Below, piece by piece: positions 16,304 through 24,305 of a DNA stretch of 64,000 nt. The DNA is taken from contig NZ_ML138678.1 of the NCBI RefSeq assembly GCF_004028635.1, forward strand, positions 1,054,001 to 1,118,000. Reading direction: 5' to 3'. Below the pieces are notes generated by a model that was not told the DNA's origin, ran no database searches, and saw only the letters and a program-made list of their open reading frames with translations. The number at the start of each line of letters is the position of its first letter. Position 1 is the stretch's first letter. The position numbers and the translations under genes are program-made. Source of the DNA: Streptomyces cyaneus. GTDB taxonomy: Bacteria; Actinomycetota; Actinomycetes; Streptomycetales; Streptomycetaceae.

Positions 16304-17200
16304 ATGTCCGGCATCGAGATCCACAAGGTCACCGCACACATCGGCGCCCGTGTCCTTGGCGTCGACATCTCCCAGCCCCTCGGTGAGGAGACGGTCGCCG
16401 CGCTGCGCGAGGCCCTCAACGTCCACAAGGCGCTCGTCTTCGACGACGTGAACCTCGACGACGAGAGCCAGCAGGCCTTCGTCCGCCACTTCGGCGACGT
16501 CACCACCGCCCACCCGACGGTCTCCTCCGTCGCCGGTGTCCCGAACGTCCTGCCCGTCGACAGCGAGCGCGGCCGCGCCGCCAACCACTGGCACACCGAC
16601 GTCACCTTCGTCCTCAACCCGCCGCAGGCCACCACCCTGCGCAGCATCACCATCCCGCCGTACGGCGGTGAGACCCTGATCGCCAGCTCGGCGGCCGCCT
16701 ACCGTCAGCTGCCCGAGCCGCTGCGGCAGCTGGCCGACACGCTGTGGGCGGAGCACACCAACGACTACGACTACGCCGTGCCGGACGAGGAGGTCGACGA
16801 CCAGCAGGCCGCCCAGCGCGCCCAGTTCACGTCGATCAAGTACCGCACGGTCCACCCGGTCGTCCGCGTCCATCCGCTGACCGGTGAGCGCGGCCTGTTC
16901 ATCGGTGGGTTCGCGCAGCGGATCGTGGGGCTCTCGCCGGGCGAGTCCCGCAAGATCCTTGACCTGTTCCAGGCGTACGTCACCCGGCCGGAGAACGTCC
17001 TTCGCCACCGCTGGTCGGAGAACCAGCTGGTCGTCTTCGACAACCGCATCACCCAGCACTACGCCATCGACAACTACGACGGCCTGCCGCGCCGTCTGCA
17101 CCGGGTGACCGTCGCCGGTGACGTGCCGGTCGGCATCGAGGGCAAGGAGAGCTACTCGATCGAGGGGGACGCGTCGCACTACACGCCGGTCGCCGCGTGA
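16304..17200 (+). CDS. TauD/TfdA-family 2-oxoglutarate-dependent dioxygenase
   Basis: A 298-residue non-haem Fe(II)/2-oxoglutarate dioxygenase. The metal triad is His97-x-Asp99 (NHWHTD) and a distal His near 252 (ITQHYAIDNY); the co-substrate arginine lies about 11 residues on in RRLHR. Related enzymes oxidise taurine, alkylsulfonates or alkylsulfates and release sulfite or sulfate. Sitting last in the operon after the ABC transporter and an LLM monooxygenase, it is most likely an alkyl-sulfur dioxygenase; the exact substrate is not predictable. Confidence 0.9.
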   Translation: MSGIEIHKVTAHIGARVLGVDISQPLGEETVAALREALNVHKALVFDDVNLDDESQQAFVRHFGDVTTAHPTVSSVAGVPNVLPVDSERGRAANHWHTDVTFVLNPPQATTLRSITIPPYGGETLIASSAAAYRQLPEPLRQLADTLWAEHTNDYDYAVPDEEVDDQQAAQRAQFTSIKYRTVHPVVRVHPLTGERGLFIGGFAQRIVGLSPGESRKILDLFQAYVTRPENVLRHRWSENQLVVFDNRITQHYAIDNYDGLPRRLHRVTVAGDVPVGIEGKESYSIEGDASHYTPVAA

Positions 17201-17228
17201 GCGTGGCTTCACGCACAGTGCGGCGAGT

Positions 17229-17243
17229 GTCCGCATAGTGGAC
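17229..17243. promoter_or_regulatory. Imperfect inverted repeat upstream of permease
   Basis: TGTCCGCATAGTGGACA (17228-17244) has TGTCC/GGACA arms, 77 bp before the permease start. It touches the following terminator-like hairpin. It could be an operator of an IclR- or GntR-type regulator; this is a guess from shape only. Confidence 0.3.
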
Positions 17244-17270
17244 AGCCTCTCCTTCTGAGCGGAGAGGCTG
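17243..17270. terminator. Hairpin after the TauD-like gene
   Basis: CAGCCTCTCC (17243-17252) pairs with GGAGAGGCTG (17261-17270) around an 8-nt loop. It probably ends the organosulfur operon before the permease gene. Confidence 0.75.
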
Positions 17271-17320
17271 CCCAGACTGTGGGCGTTTTTGCCCTCTCAC
17301 GCATTGGACGAGCCGCGCCC

Positions 17321-18715
17321 ATGCAGAACAGCACCACGGAGACACCCGCTCAGACGGCGGACGTCTCCCCCGGACTGAACCACGGCCTCAAGCAGCGCCA
17401 CCTGTCGATGATCGCCCTCGGCGGTGTCATCGGCGCGGGCCTGTTCGTGGGCTCCGGCGCCGGTATCGCCGCCGCCGGCCCCTCGATCGTCATCGCCTAC
17501 GTCCTCTCCGGCCTCCTCGTGATGCTGGTGATGCGGATGCTCGGCGAGATGTCGGCCGCGTACCCCTCCTCCGGCTCCTTCTCGGCGCACGCCGAGCGGG
17601 CGATCGGCCCGTGGGCGGGCTTCACGGCCGGGTGGTCGTTCTGGGTCCTGCTCTGCACGGCCGTGGGCCTGGAGGGCATCGGCGCCGCGAAGATCGTCAC
17701 GACCTGGCTGCCTCAGACGCCCGAGTGGGGCTGGGTGGCCCTGTTCATGGTCGTCTTCTGCGGCGCGAACCTCGCCGCCGTGAAGAACTTCGGCGAGTTC
17801 GAGTTCTGGTTCGCGGCGCTGAAGGTCGGCGCGATCAGCCTGTTCCTCGTCCTGGGCGGGCTGGCGATCGCGGGCGTCCTGCCGGGCACGGACGCCCCGG
17901 GCACCGCGAACCTCACGGGTGCGGGCGGCTTCCTCCCGAACGGCACCGAGGGCCTGATCATCGGCCTGCTCGCCTCGGTCTTCGCGTACGGCGGCATGGA
18001 GACGGTCACCATCGCCGCCGCCGAGTCGGAGAACCCGGTCAGCGGCGTCGCGAGCGCGGTCCGCACGGCCATGTGGCGCATCGCCCTCTTCTACATCGGC
18101 TCGATGGCGGTCGTCGTCACCCTCGTCCCCTGGGACTCCAAGGAGATCGTCGACAAGGGCCCGTACGTCGCCGCCCTCGACCACCTCGGCATCCCCGGCG
18201 CCGGCCAGCTGATGAACGTCGTGGTCCTGGTCGCCCTGCTGAGCGCCATGAACGCCAACATCTACGGCTCCTCGCGCATCGCGTACTCCCTCGTCCAGCG
18301 CGGACAGGGACCTGCGGCGCTGGGCCGCGTGTCGGGCGGCGTCCCGCGGATCGCCGTACTCGCCTCCTGCGTGTTCGGCTTCGTGTGCGTGGTGCTGAGC
18401 TACTGGCGTCCGGACGACGTCTTCCCGTGGCTGCTGAACATGATCGGCGCGGTCATCCTCGTCGTCTGGATCTTCATCGCCGTCTCCCAGCTGCGGCTGC
18501 GCAGCCGGCTGGAGCGCGAGACGCCGGAGAAGCTGGTCGTACGGATGTGGGCGTTCCCGGTGCTGACCTGGGTCGCGCTGGCGGGGATGGTGGCGATCTT
18601 CGTACTGATGGCCCGGGAGCCGGACACGCGGGTGCAGCTGTACTCGACCGGGGGGATGACGGTGGCCCTGGCGGCGGTCGGGTACGCGTGGCAGCGGGCA
18701 CGCGCCAAGAGCTGA
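17321..18715 (+). CDS. APC-family amino acid permease (paralogue of the 4.7-kb gene)
   Basis: A 464-residue, 12-helix permease. The ATG at 17321 is preferred over an in-frame GTG or ATG at 17279, which lies in the intergenic hairpin region. LKQRHLSMIALGGVIGAGLF begins near residue 23, closely matching the permease at 4703, and the FEFWFAALKVG and ESENPVSGV blocks are in matching positions. Substrate unknown. It is separated from the organosulfur genes by a hairpin and from sodF by a strong terminator, so it is probably its own unit. Confidence 0.92.
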   Translation: MQNSTTETPAQTADVSPGLNHGLKQRHLSMIALGGVIGAGLFVGSGAGIAAAGPSIVIAYVLSGLLVMLVMRMLGEMSAAYPSSGSFSAHAERAIGPWAGFTAGWSFWVLLCTAVGLEGIGAAKIVTTWLPQTPEWGWVALFMVVFCGANLAAVKNFGEFEFWFAALKVGAISLFLVLGGLAIAGVLPGTDAPGTANLTGAGGFLPNGTEGLIIGLLASVFAYGGMETVTIAAAESENPVSGVASAVRTAMWRIALFYIGSMAVVVTLVPWDSKEIVDKGPYVAALDHLGIPGAGQLMNVVVLVALLSAMNANIYGSSRIAYSLVQRGQGPAALGRVSGGVPRIAVLASCVFGFVCVVLSYWRPDDVFPWLLNMIGAVILVVWIFIAVSQLRLRSRLERETPEKLVVRMWAFPVLTWVALAGMVAIFVLMAREPDTRVQLYSTGGMTVALAAVGYAWQRARAKS

Positions 18716-18734
18716 CACCCCCTCCTACGGCGTG

Positions 18735-18767
18735 AAAGCCCCCGTGTGATCCACACGGGGGCTTTTT
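18735..18767. terminator. Strong intrinsic terminator before sodF
   Basis: AAAGCCCCCGTGTG (18735-18748) pairs with CACACGGGGGCTTT (18752-18765) around a 3-nt loop, and T residues follow. It ends the permease transcript just upstream of the sodF promoter. Confidence 0.95.
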
Positions 18768-18782
18768 GCTGTTAGCTTGTTG

Positions 18783-18799
18783 TTGCAAGCCACTTGCAA
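18783..18799. promoter_or_regulatory. Candidate Nur (nickel-responsive repressor) box
   Basis: TTGCAA-GCCAC-TTGCAA, two direct hexamers with a 5-bp spacer, lies 25-41 bp before the sodF ATG. It matches the Nur operator layout described upstream of sodF in S. coelicolor (from memory), where Ni-bound Nur represses the Fe-SOD gene. Confidence 0.75.
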
Positions 18800-18823
18800 T
18801 AAGAGGATCTGAGGGGACCCGTC

Positions 18824-19465
18824 ATGCCCGTCTACACACTCCCGGAACTGCCCTACGACTACTCCGCGCTCGCGCCCGTGATCAGCCCCGAGATCATCGA
18901 GCTGCACCACGACAAGCACCACGCGGCCTATGTGAAGGGCGCCAACGACACGCTGGAGCAGTTGGCCGAGGCGCGGGACAAGGAGTCGTGGGGGGCGGTC
19001 AACGGCCTGGAGAAGAACCTCGCCTTTCATCTGTCGGGGCACATCCTGCACAGCATCTACTGGCAGAACATGACCGGCGACGGCGGCGGCGAGCCGCTCG
19101 CGGCCGATGGGGTGGGTGAGCTGGCGGACGCCATCGCCGAGTCCTTCGGGTCCTTCGCGGGCTTCAAGGCGCAGCTGTCCAAGGCGGCCGCGACCACGCA
19201 GGGTTCGGGCTGGGGTGTGCTGGCGTACGAGCCGCTGAGCGGGCGGCTGATCGTCGAGCAGGTCTACGACCACCAGGGCAACGTCGGGCAGGGCGCCACG
19301 CCGATTCTCGTGTTCGACGCCTGGGAGCACGCCTTCTACCTCCAGTACAGGAATCAGAAGGTCGACTTCATCGAGGCGATGTGGGCCGTCGTCAACTGGC
19401 AGGACGTGGCCAGGCGTTACGCGGCCGCCAAGTCACGTACGGACGTCCTGCTGCTGGCGCCGTGA
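18824..19465 (+). CDS. sodF: Iron (Fe-type) superoxide dismutase
   Basis: A 213-residue cytoplasmic enzyme that converts superoxide to hydrogen peroxide and oxygen. Metal ligands fall at His28 (ELHHDKHH), a His in NLAFHLSGH (about 75), and Asp and His in [12 protein letters not shown] (about 165-169). The ATG follows GAGGGGACCCGTC. The Nur-like box in the promoter predicts repression when nickel is sufficient and a Ni-SOD takes over. The 3' untranslated region contains a probable processed small RNA (19489-19577). It is flanked by terminators on both sides, so it is monocistronic. Confidence 0.96.
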   Translation: MPVYTLPELPYDYSALAPVISPEIIELHHDKHHAAYVKGANDTLEQLAEARDKESWGAVNGLEKNLAFHLSGHILHSIYWQNMTGDGGGEPLAADGVGELADAIAESFGSFAGFKAQLSKAAATTQGSGWGVLAYEPLSGRLIVEQVYDHQGNVGQGATPILVFDAWEHAFYLQYRNQKVDFIEAMWAVVNWQDVARRYAAAKSRTDVLLLAP

Positions 19466-19488
19466 CGGCGAGCCGCCCGTAACAGTCG

Positions 19489-19577
19489 TCCTGCCTCGTG
19501 ATCGTCTTCTCACCCTTCACGAACGGCAGGCGGAAGGAAGGAAGCCCCCGCGAGGACGTGACTCGCGGGGGCTTCCC
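19489..19577 (+). ncRNA. Putative s-SodF-type 3'-UTR small RNA
   Basis: The sodF 3' untranslated region of about 110 nt ends in a perfect 15-bp stem: GGAAGCCCCCGCGAG (19540-19554) with CTCGCGGGGGCTTCC (19562-19576). About 90 nt upstream of the end is the unpaired stretch GATCGTCTTCTCACCCTTCA, which is complementary to a ribosome-binding-site-like sequence such as GAAGGGTGAGAAG. In S. coelicolor a 90-nt RNA cut from this position blocks sodN mRNA (from memory). The 5' end given here is estimated from that length; sodN is not in the window. Confidence 0.55.
19540..19576. terminator. sodF terminator / small RNA 3' hairpin
   Basis: A perfect 15-bp stem with a 7-nt loop, located between the convergent sodF and methyltransferase genes; it can serve both directions. 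Confidence 0.93.
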
Positions 19578-19596
19578 GTTGCCGGAGGGGCGGACG

Positions 19597-20382
19597 TCAG
19601 GGCTTGCGGCCCAGTCCGCCGTGCTGGCCGATCGGCCGGGCGTTCTCGTCGCCCGGCTCGGGGTGCCACAGCGGGACGGAGACGATGCCGGGGTCCACCA
19701 GGTCCAGGCCGTCGAAGAAGGCGGCGATCTGGTCGACCGGGCGGAGGAAGTACGGGACGGCGCCGGTCTCGTTGTAGGTGTCCTGGGCGTGTTCGTAGGC
19801 CGGGTCGGTGCCTCGGGAGCCCTCGTTGAGGGAGAGGTAGCTGCCGGAGGGGAGGCCGGCCAGGAGGCGGCGGACGAGGTCGCGGGCCTGGTCGTGGTCG
19901 GCGACATGGCCGAGGATGCCGCTGAGGATCAGGGCCGTGGGGCGGGTCAGGTCGAGGGTCCGGGACGCGGCCTCGAGGATCTTGTCCGGCTCGTAGAGGC
20001 TCAGGTCCTCGTACGCCGTCACGCCCTGCGGGGTCGAGGCGAGCAGGGCACGGGCGTGCGCCAGGACCAACGGGTCGTTGTCAACGTAGACGATCTTCGA
20101 CTCGGGGGCGAGGCGCTGGGCGACCTCGTGGGTGTTGTCGACGGTGGGCAGCCCGGTGCCGACGTCCAGGAACTGGCGGACGCCCGCCTCCGTGACCAGG
20201 TACCGGATGCTGCGGCCCAGGAACGCGCGGCTGCTGCGGGCGATGGTGACGATGCCGGGGAAGACGGCGGTGTAGGCGTCGCCGGCCGCCTCGTCCACCG
20301 GGTAGTTGTCCTTGCCGCCCAGCCAGTAGTTCCAGATGCGGGCCGAGTGCGGTACCGAGGTGTCGATCTCCGTCATGGGCAC
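19597..20382 (-). CDS. SAM-dependent methyltransferase, DUF574 family
   Basis: A 261-residue protein. The N-terminal SARIWNYWLGGKDNYPVD (about 13-30) and FLDVGTGLPTVDNTHEVAQ (about 75-93, the SAM-binding motif) are hallmarks of the actinobacterial DUF574/Methyltransf_19 family, which is abundant in Streptomyces and mostly without known substrates. VYVDNDPLVLAHARALL (about 101-117) provides the acidic residue contacting SAM. Two ATGs (20382 and 20376) are possible starts. Genes on both sides are unrelated in pathway. Confidence 0.9.
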   Translation of the reverse strand: MPMTEIDTSVPHSARIWNYWLGGKDNYPVDEAAGDAYTAVFPGIVTIARSSRAFLGRSIRYLVTEAGVRQFLDVGTGLPTVDNTHEVAQRLAPESKIVYVDNDPLVLAHARALLASTPQGVTAYEDLSLYEPDKILEAASRTLDLTRPTALILSGILGHVADHDQARDLVRRLLAGLPSGSYLSLNEGSRGTDPAYEHAQDTYNETGAVPYFLRPVDQIAAFFDGLDLVDPGIVSVPLWHPEPGDENARPIGQHGGLGRKP

Positions 20383-20388
20383 ATGGTG

Positions 20389-21018
20389 CTACGGGACGTC
20401 CGGCTCACAGGGCACATTGAGGGAGAGAAGTGCGGCGGATCCGTCGGATTTTACGAGGAGTTCGCTGATCGCCGCGTTGCGCAACCGCGGGAACACTCTG
20501 CGGTACTCCCCGGCCGGGATGGACAGCAAGGTGCACAGCACCAGACGGAACAGGGTGTTGTGGGCCACGACCAGGACGCGTTCGCCCGGGTGCGCGGCGG
20601 CGATGCGGCGCAGGGCGGCCGCCCCGCGGTCGGCGGCGGCTGCAGGGTCCTCCGCCGCCGGGAACGGGTGGGCCACCGGGTCGGTGCGGAAGGCCTGCGC
20701 GGCCGCCGGGTCCTCGGCCGCGAACTCCGCGAGCGTACGGCCCTCCAGCACCCCGAAGTCGCATTCACGCAGACCGGGTTCGCGGTGCGGGGTGAGACCG
20801 AGGGCCTTGCAGGCGGGTTCGGCGGTGATGACGGCACGGGACAGGGGCGACGTCCAGATCGCGTCGACCGGGTGGGCGGCGGCCCAGCGGCCGAGGGCCT
20901 CGGCCTGGGCGCGGCCCGTGTCGGTGAGGGGCACCTCGCTCACGCCGGCGTAGCGGTTCTCGGCGTGCCAGATGGTCTGTCCGTGACGGGTGAGGAGGAG
21001 GGTCGTGCCGGTGGTCAT
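20389..21018 (-). CDS. Histidine phosphatase superfamily protein
   Basis: A 209-residue phosphoglycerate-mutase-like phosphatase. LLLTRHGQTIWH (about 7-18) holds the RHG catalytic motif, Glu in LRECDFGVLEGRT is the proton donor region, and VLVVAHNTLFR carries the second His. These enzymes dephosphorylate sugar phosphates or other small molecules. The start is the ATG at 21018; longer in-frame sequence upstream belongs to shadow reading of the kinase gene. Lying behind the FGGY kinase on the same strand (215 bp apart), it may act on the same sugar pathway (inference). Confidence 0.85.
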   Translation of the reverse strand: MTTGTTLLLTRHGQTIWHAENRYAGVSEVPLTDTGRAQAEALGRWAAAHPVDAIWTSPLSRAVITAEPACKALGLTPHREPGLRECDFGVLEGRTLAEFAAEDPAAAQAFRTDPVAHPFPAAEDPAAAADRGAAALRRIAAAHPGERVLVVAHNTLFRLVLCTLLSIPAGEYRRVFPRLRNAAISELLVKSDGSAALLSLNVPCEPDVP

Positions 21019-21233
21019 AGGGCGTGGTCCTTGGGGGCGTTGGCCGGTGCTCGGAGTCGGTGCGGGCGCGAGGTTGGGGCGCTCGCCCGCGCTTGCGGGG
21101 TGCCGCCTCTCTTCGGGACGGGTGCCGCCCCAGGCGGCACGAATGCCCGCAGCTGGGCGGGGGGACCCGCAGCTGGGCGGGCGGCGGAGCCGCAGCTCGG
21201 CGGGAACGGCTGGGGGGCGCGGCAGCCGCGTAC

Positions 21234-22694
21234 TCACGAGCCAGCAGTATCCACCTCCACGCGTGCATGTGCGTGCGCCGCGACCGGGGGAGGGAGCCAG
21301 CCCCGGGTCGTGAGCTCGTCGATGAGGCGGGCGTACGGCTCCGCGAAGCGTGCGGTGCGGTCGGGGTGGGGTTCGACGGTCACGCCGGTGCGGACCATGG
21401 CCTCCGCGGCCTCCGGCAGACCCGGCGCCGCGCCCGCCCCGTACGCCGCCAGCGCCGCCATCCCCAGGGCCGGTTCCGTCTGCTGCGGTACGCGGGCCGG
21501 GCGGCCCAGGATGTCGGCGCGCAGTTGGTTCCAGTACGGGCTGCGGGCGGCGCCGCCCGTGAAGGTGAGGGGGCCGTCGAGGGGGGCGCCCAGGTGGTGC
21601 AGGTAGTCCAGGCACAGGCGTTCCGTGAAGGCGACGCCCTGGAGGAGCGAGGCCCACAGGTCGCCGTCGGACTCCGGTTCGCCCAGGGCGAGCGCGGAGG
21701 CGTCCGGGGCGAGGAAGGGGAAGCGCTCGCCGGGGGAGACCAGGGGGTAGGTGATCGCGCCGGACGGCTCGTACGCGGCGGCCAGCTTGTCCATGGCCGC
21801 CGGGTCGGCGCCGGGGAACGCCGCCGTGAGCACGCCGGCGCCCACGCTGGAGGCGCCGCCGGGCAGCCAACTCCCGTCCGGCGCACGGTGGTTGTAGACC
21901 ACGCCGGTCGCGTCCCGGACCGGGGTCGGGGACGCGCCCTTGAGGACCAGCGTGGTGCCGAGCACCGAGTTCCAGGAGCCGGGGCGCAGGGCGGCGGAGG
22001 CGATCTGGGCCGCGCAGCCGTCGGTCATCCCGGCGATGACCGGGGTGCCGGCGGGGATGCCGGTGGCCTCCGCGGCCGTCGGGGAGACCTCACCGAGGAG
22101 GCTGCCGGGGCGTACGACGTCGGGGAACGCCCGCTCCGGGAGCCCCAGCTGAGGCAGCGCGGTCGGCCAGGCGTCGCGCTCCAGGTCGTAGCCGGTCTTG
22201 AGGGCGTGGCTGGAGTCGGCCGGGGGGAGTTCGCCGGTGAGGAGGGAGACGATCAGGTCCGGCTGGTGGGTGATCCGGCCCTGACCGTAGGCCTCGGTCA
22301 GCCACAGCGCCTTCGGAAGCGCCCAGGTGTCCTGCACCGCGAGCCCCGTCGCCCGCGCCCGTGCCGCCTCCTGCGTCGCGCGCCGGTCGTCGTACATCAG
22401 CGCCGGGCTCATCGGCCGCCCCGCCCCGTCCGTCAGCAGTACGGTCCCGGACGTCCCGCACACCGCGAGCGCGCCGACCCGCACCCGGGAGTGCCCCCGC
22501 AGCGCGGCCCGGGACGCCGCGCACAGCCCCTCCCACCACTCCCCCGGATCCTGCTCGTGCCGCGCCCCGTCCCGCCGCCCGGCGAGCGGGGCCGAACCGC
22601 CGCCGAGGACGGTGCCGTCCCCGGTGACCAGCAGGGCCCGGACACTCTGGGTCCCCAGGTCGATCCCGAGCCACGCCTCCTGCTCGTCCGCCAT
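21234..22694 (-). CDS. FGGY-family carbohydrate kinase
   Basis: A 486-residue sugar kinase. GIDLGTQSVRALL (about 9-21) is the N-terminal phosphate-binding loop, Asp in GMTDGCAAQIASAAL (about 238-252) is the predicted catalytic base, and FTGGAARSPYWNQLRADIL (about 390-408) is the C-terminal FGGY signature with the ATP-contacting GG. Overall layout is of the xylulokinase/ribulokinase group; the sugar is unknown. An AGGAGG site precedes the ATG. It is divergent from the binding-protein gene, sharing a promoter region with a palindromic candidate operator. The C-terminal tail after about residue 470 is His/Ala-rich and variable. Confidence 0.9.
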   Translation of the reverse strand: MADEQEAWLGIDLGTQSVRALLVTGDGTVLGGGSAPLAGRRDGARHEQDPGEWWEGLCAASRAALRGHSRVRVGALAVCGTSGTVLLTDGAGRPMSPALMYDDRRATQEAARARATGLAVQDTWALPKALWLTEAYGQGRITHQPDLIVSLLTGELPPADSSHALKTGYDLERDAWPTALPQLGLPERAFPDVVRPGSLLGEVSPTAAEATGIPAGTPVIAGMTDGCAAQIASAALRPGSWNSVLGTTLVLKGASPTPVRDATGVVYNHRAPDGSWLPGGASSVGAGVLTAAFPGADPAAMDKLAAAYEPSGAITYPLVSPGERFPFLAPDASALALGEPESDGDLWASLLQGVAFTERLCLDYLHHLGAPLDGPLTFTGGAARSPYWNQLRADILGRPARVPQQTEPALGMAALAAYGAGAAPGLPEAAEAMVRTGVTVEPHPDRTARFAEPYARLIDELTTRGWLPPPVAAHAHARVEVDTAGS

Positions 22695-22810
22695 CCGGAC
22701 CTCCTGCCCTTGCGGGCCGTTCGCACATCCCGATCCGTGAACTTCTCACTCTGCACTGAGATTTTCCCGTGCGCGAGGGATTGACGCCCAACTTCCGCCG
22801 TTCCACCCTC

Positions 22811-22839
22811 GGTTAACGAGTCGACTCGCCGTGTTAACC
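22811..22839. promoter_or_regulatory. Nested palindrome in the divergent sugar-locus promoter
   Basis: GGTTAAC (22811-22817) and GTTAACC (22833-22839) flank the perfect 12-bp palindrome CGAGTCGACTCG (22817-22828). It lies 41 bp before the binding-protein start and about 117 bp from the kinase start. The DeoR-type regulator of the operon (27108) is the obvious candidate to bind here. Confidence 0.5.
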
Positions 22840-22879
22840 CAGCACACCCGGATGGCCGAACCCCACGTGGAGGTCACGG

Positions 22880-24301
22880 ATGGACATGCACGTGCCCGAT
22901 CGCCGCCGCTTCCTCGCCCTGACCGCCGCGGCCGCCGCGACCCCGCTGCTCGCGGCCTGCGGGGCCGGGTTCGGCGGTGACGACAACAAGAGCGACGGCT
23001 CGGCCGCGGACGACGTCACCGGCTCCTTCGACTGGAAGCGGGAGAAGGGAACGACCGTAAAAGCGCTGCTCAACAAGCACCCGTACACGGACGCGCTGAT
23101 CGCCGACCTGAAGTCCTTCACCGAGAAGACCGGCATCAAGGTCGAGTACGACGTCTTCCCCGAGGACAACTACTTCGACAAGCTCACCGTCGACCTGTCC
23201 AGCGGGCGTGCCTCGTACGACGTCTTCATGCTGGGCGCGTACATGGTCTGGCAGTACGGCCCACCCGGCTGGCTCGAAGACCTCGGCCCCTGGATGCGCA
23301 ACTCCTCGGCCACCGGCGCCGAATGGGACCAGGCCGACTTCTTCCCGAACCTCCTCCAGGCCGACCAGTGGTCCCTGAAGGCGGGCGCGCCGCTCGGGCA
23401 GGGCGGGCAGTACGCGCTGCCGTGGGGCTGGGAGACGAACGTCGTCGCCTACAACACGGACGTCTTCACCAAGCTCGGCCTCAAGCCCGCCGAGACCTTC
23501 GACGAGCTGCGCGAACTCTCCGGGACCATCAAGCGGAAGGCGCCGGGCGCGGGCTTCGACGGCATGTACGGGATCGCCGTACGGGGGTCGCGCAGCTGGG
23601 CCACCATCCACCCGGGCTTCATGACCATGTACGCCCGCAACGGCCTGCGCGACTTCACAGTCCAGGGCGGGAAGCTCACACCCGCCATGAACACCCCGGA
23701 GGCCGTCGCCTTCACCGAGGACTGGGCCGGCATGGTCAAGCAGGGCGGGCCGCCGTCCTGGACGTCGTACACCTGGTACCAGTGCTCCAGCGACCTCGGT
23801 GCGAAGAAGGCCGGGATGCTGTTCGACGCGGACACGGCGGCCTACTTCCAGGCCGTCGAGGGGGCGAGCCCCGCCTCCGGGAAGATCGCCTTCCACCCCG
23901 GTCCGAAGGGGCCGGACGGGTCACTCGCCACCAACATGTGGATCTGGTCGCTCGGCATGAACGCCAAGAGCAAGAAGAAGAGCGCCAGTTGGCTGTTCCT
24001 GCAGTGGGCGACCGGCAAGGAGCACCTGCTCAAGAGCGCGATCACGCACAACCACATCGACCCGGTACGGAAATCGATCGCCGATGACGCCGCCTACAAG
24101 AACAAGATGAAGAACCTCCCCGGCTTCATCGAGACCTTCGAGACCGTCGTCGACCAGACGAAGATCCAGTTCACCCCGCAGGCCCAGTTCTTCGACGCGA
24201 CCACCAGCTGGGCCGCCGCCCTCCAGGAGATCTACGGTGGGCAGGGCGCGGAGTCGGTGCTCGACGGGCTGGCGGGCGACCTGGCCGACAAGGTGGGCTA
24301 G
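22880..24301 (+). CDS. Carbohydrate ABC transporter substrate-binding lipoprotein
   Basis: A 473-residue extracellular solute-binding protein of the family-1 (maltose/glycerol-3-phosphate-like) fold. The N-terminus has RRR followed by a hydrophobic stretch and the lipobox LAAC (Cys near residue 27), so it is probably Tat-exported and membrane-anchored. The ATG follows GGAGGTCACGG. The mature protein includes VEYDVFPEDNYFDKLTVDLSSG (about 89-110) typical of polyol or sugar binders. Two permease and two ATPase genes follow without gaps, making this the first gene of a long operon. Confidence 0.92.
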   Translation: MDMHVPDRRRFLALTAAAAATPLLAACGAGFGGDDNKSDGSAADDVTGSFDWKREKGTTVKALLNKHPYTDALIADLKSFTEKTGIKVEYDVFPEDNYFDKLTVDLSSGRASYDVFMLGAYMVWQYGPPGWLEDLGPWMRNSSATGAEWDQADFFPNLLQADQWSLKAGAPLGQGGQYALPWGWETNVVAYNTDVFTKLGLKPAETFDELRELSGTIKRKAPGAGFDGMYGIAVRGSRSWATIHPGFMTMYARNGLRDFTVQGGKLTPAMNTPEAVAFTEDWAGMVKQGGPPSWTSYTWYQCSSDLGAKKAGMLFDADTAAYFQAVEGASPASGKIAFHPGPKGPDGSLATNMWIWSLGMNAKSKKKSASWLFLQWATGKEHLLKSAITHNHIDPVRKSIADDAAYKNKMKNLPGFIETFETVVDQTKIQFTPQAQFFDATTSWAAALQEIYGGQGAESVLDGLAGDLADKVG

Positions 24302-24305
24302 CGCG

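Noticed and set aside
10637..17200. Nitrate or thiamine-precursor uptake instead of sulfonate
   Set aside because: The transporter family alone allows it, but the monooxygenase and TauD-like dioxygenase with Cys-containing leaders favour organosulfur use; not excluded with certainty.
4703..18715. Recent duplication of the two permease genes
   Set aside because: They share signature blocks but differ widely elsewhere and have unlike flanks, so an old family expansion is more likely.
21024..21233. GC-rich repeats (CCGCAGCTGGGCGGG) between kinase and phosphatase
   Set aside because: They are a common low-complexity motif of Streptomyces intergenic DNA; no start or motif supports a gene or an RNA there.
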